In this document: positions 6,792-8,337 of the stretch, piece by piece
Layout: each line of letters opens with the position of its first letter
Position numbering within the stretch: the stretch's first letter is position 1
DNA from: RGIG4103 sp045644605
GTDB taxonomy: Bacteria; Bacillota; Clostridia; RUG12999
Length of the DNA stretch: 8,337 nucleotides
NCBI GenBank assembly: GCA_045644605.1
Contig: JAZRHB010000063.1
Span: forward strand, 1-8,337
Direction: 5' to 3'
Translations under genes and position numbers: made by a program
The notes under the pieces: model-generated
The model's database searches: none
The model's input: only the letters and a program-made list of their open reading frames with translations
Told to the model about the DNA's origin: nothing

Positions 6792-8337
6792 ACCAATTAG
6801 TCCCTTCGTGAACATCCGCAAGAAGCGGAACATTAAGTTCAAATGCTTTTTCCATATTTTCTTTAAGAATTTTTGAAACAGCATCAATTTCGGATTTGTG
6901 TGCTTCAATTATAAGTTCATCGTGCACCTGAAGCAGAATTCTTGACTTATATCCGCCTGCTTTAAGAGCATTAAACACGTTTACCATGGCTATTTTGATA
7001 ATGTCGGCAGAGCTTCCCTGAATAGGCGTATTAAGGGCAACACGTTCGCCGAATGAACGCTCGGCGAATTTCTGCGATTTAAGTTCGGGGATATATCGGC
7101 GTCTGCCGAGAACTGTTGAAACAAATCCTTGCTCTTTGGCGGTTGCTATAATACTATCCATATATACTTTAACACCAGGATATGTGTTAAAGTATCCGTC
7201 TATATAAGCTTTTGCCATCTTCCGAGTAATACGTAGGTCTCCTGCAAGAGCAAAATCGGAAATTCCGTATACGATACCAAAATTAACGGCTTTTGCATTG
7301 CTGCGCATCTCGGAAGTAACTTCGTCGATGGGTACATTAAATGCAGATGAGGCAGTTATTTTATGAATGTCTTTTCCTGTTTCAAAAGCATCTGTAAGAG
7401 TTTTGTCGCCGGAAACATGGGCAAGAATACGTAGTTCAATCTGCGAATAGTCCGCATCGAGAAGAACATATTCTTCACTGCTTGGAACAAACATTTTGCG
7501 TATTTCTCGTCCGAGCGGCATTCGCACAGGAATATTCTGCAGATTTGGTTCTGTTGAACTTATCCTGCCGGTAGCAGTAACCGTCTGATTAAATTTAGAA
7601 TGTATTTTGCCGTCGGTTTTATTTATAACCTGCATAAGTCCGTCGACATATGTGCTTTTAAGCTTGATTAATGTTCTGAAATCAAGTATATCGGCAATAA
7701 TTTCGTGCTTTTCGTACAATTTTTCCAGAACATCAGCATCAGTAGAATAACCTGTTTTAGTTTTTTTGATAACGGGCAGACCAAGACGCTCAAACAAAAC
7801 TTCACCAAGTTGTTTAGGAGAGTTGATATTGAATTCGCCCTCTGCCTTTTCATATATAGAATTTTGAAGTACTGTTATTGCTGCATTAAGCTTTTTACCA
7901 TATTCGTCAAGATGTTTAAAATCAACCTTAAATCCGGCAAGCTCCATATCTGCAAGAACGCGGCAAAGCGGTAATTCTGTATCAAAATAAAGCTTGTGCT
8001 GTGAGCGCTCTTCAATAAGCTTTGTGTGAGTTTCTTTTAATGAGATAATTCCTGCACACAACTTTTTGGCATATTCAGAGAGAACAGCAGTATCAATTTC
8101 AGCAGGGGAAAGCTGTTTCTTTCCTTTGCCGAATTTTTCTTCATAGGTTTCGAATCCCAAAAGAAGTCCAATATCATACGAGTTTGCTGTAGGCGCATCA
8201 AGATACGCGGCAAGGGAAGTATCAAATGCCACTTCACTTAATTTTATGCCGTACGAATCTAAAAGTATTATATCTTCTTTGTATGAATGAGTATTTTTGG
8301 GTGTGTCACATTCAAAAATTTCTTTTATATCGGTTAT
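6775..8337 (-). CDS. polA: DNA polymerase I, C-terminal 520 residues
   Basis: The frame is open from the right window edge to the TGA at 6775-6777, so the 5' part of the gene (expected 5'-nuclease domain) lies outside. The visible part starts in a 3'-5' exonuclease-like domain (FDTSLAAYL, residues 38-46 of the fragment; GKGKKQL at about 70-76) and continues through the family A polymerase domain. Polymerase motifs are complete: TATGRISS (about 254-261), motif A DYSQIELR (296-303) with catalytic D296, motif B R345-K349-F353-Y357 in RSNAKAVNFGIVYG, and motif C VHDE (471-474) with D473 and E474. Phe at 353 is the residue that disfavours dideoxynucleotides. In the exonuclease-like domain the position of E. 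coli D501 is Leu (YAKKL, 89-93), so proofreading is probably lost. Pol I fills repair gaps and removes RNA primers. It is the first visible gene of this operon. Confidence 0.96.
   Translation of the reverse strand: MTDIKEIFECDTPKNTHSYKEDIILLDSYGIKLSEVAFDTSLAAYLDAPTANSYDIGLLLGFETYEEKFGKGKKQLSPAEIDTAVLSEYAKKLCAGIISLKETHTKLIEERSQHKLYFDTELPLCRVLADMELAGFKVDFKHLDEYGKKLNAAITVLQNSIYEKAEGEFNINSPKQLGEVLFERLGLPVIKKTKTGYSTDADVLEKLYEKHEIIADILDFRTLIKLKSTYVDGLMQVINKTDGKIHSKFNQTVTATGRISSTEPNLQNIPVRMPLGREIRKMFVPSSEEYVLLDADYSQIELRILAHVSGDKTLTDAFETGKDIHKITASSAFNVPIDEVTSEMRSNAKAVNFGIVYGISDFALAGDLRITRKMAKAYIDGYFNTYPGVKVYMDSIIATAKEQGFVSTVLGRRRYIPELKSQKFAERSFGERVALNTPIQGSSADIIKIAMVNVFNALKAGGYKSRILLQVHDELIIEAHKSEIDAVSKILKENMEKAFELNVPLLADVHEGTNWYEAKA
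6801..6807 (-). promoter_or_regulatory. Ribosome binding site deciding the coaE start
   Basis: On the minus strand GAAGGGA lies inside the last codons of polA, 9 nt before the coaE ATG at 6791. It supports this start over an upstream in-frame ATG at 6908. Confidence 0.72.

Noticed and set aside
6792..6908. 39-residue N-terminal extension of CoaE
   Set aside because: The extension reads through polA in another frame, is basic and unlike any CoaE N-terminus. The ATG at 6791 directly precedes the first beta strand and has its own ribosome binding site.
1..8337. Defence island, phage or other undescribed system built around the SNF2 gene
   Set aside because: Some SNF2-family proteins occur in defence systems, but the neighbours here are housekeeping genes (polA, coaE, transglycosylase, aminopeptidase). 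No nuclease partner, methyltransferase, integrase or repeat array is seen.

Overview
The window looks like a piece of chromosome from a low-GC Gram-positive bacterium, most likely a Clostridia-type member of the Bacillota. The evidence is AT-rich DNA, strong purine-rich ribosome binding sites before almost every gene, tight operon packing, and protein variants typical of that group (KhpA-RimM pair, polA-coaE-lytic transglycosylase order, a clostridial-style M18 aminopeptidase, a bacterial SNF2-family protein). No mobile element, tRNA, rRNA, CRISPR array or phage gene was seen, and no stretch over 300 bases lacks a gene.

Plus-strand block (1-1388): the last 26 complete codons of an RNA-binding KH protein (khpA/ylqC type), a terminator-like hairpin, rimM (30S ribosome maturation factor) and an exodeoxyribonuclease III-type AP endonuclease whose start overlaps the rimM stop by one base. 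This is the familiar rpsP-khpA-rimM neighbourhood, but the usual next gene, trmD, is absent and the DNA-repair nuclease takes its place. The block ends at a perfect 13-bp hairpin (1387-1416).

Minus-strand block (8337 down to 1419): a five-gene operon read right to left. It holds DNA polymerase I (5' part outside the window), dephospho-CoA kinase coaE, a membrane-anchored lytic transglycosylase, an M18 zinc aminopeptidase and a large SNF2-family ATPase. Genes overlap by 17 nt (twice) or are separated by 2 to 18 nt, so they are almost certainly co-transcribed. The operon converges on the plus-strand block, and both share the hairpin at 1387-1416 as a bidirectional terminator.

Functionally the two blocks bring together ribosome maturation (KhpA, RimM), DNA repair (AP endonuclease, Pol I, probably the SNF2 ATPase), CoA synthesis, wall remodelling and peptide turnover. 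These are mostly housekeeping genes. I found no convincing new biological system. The points worth a second look are the missing trmD, the hairpin inside the khpA-rimM gap, a Pol I whose proofreading site looks disabled, a CoaE with an altered conserved motif, and an SNF2 ATPase without a SWIM zinc finger at the end of a polA operon.
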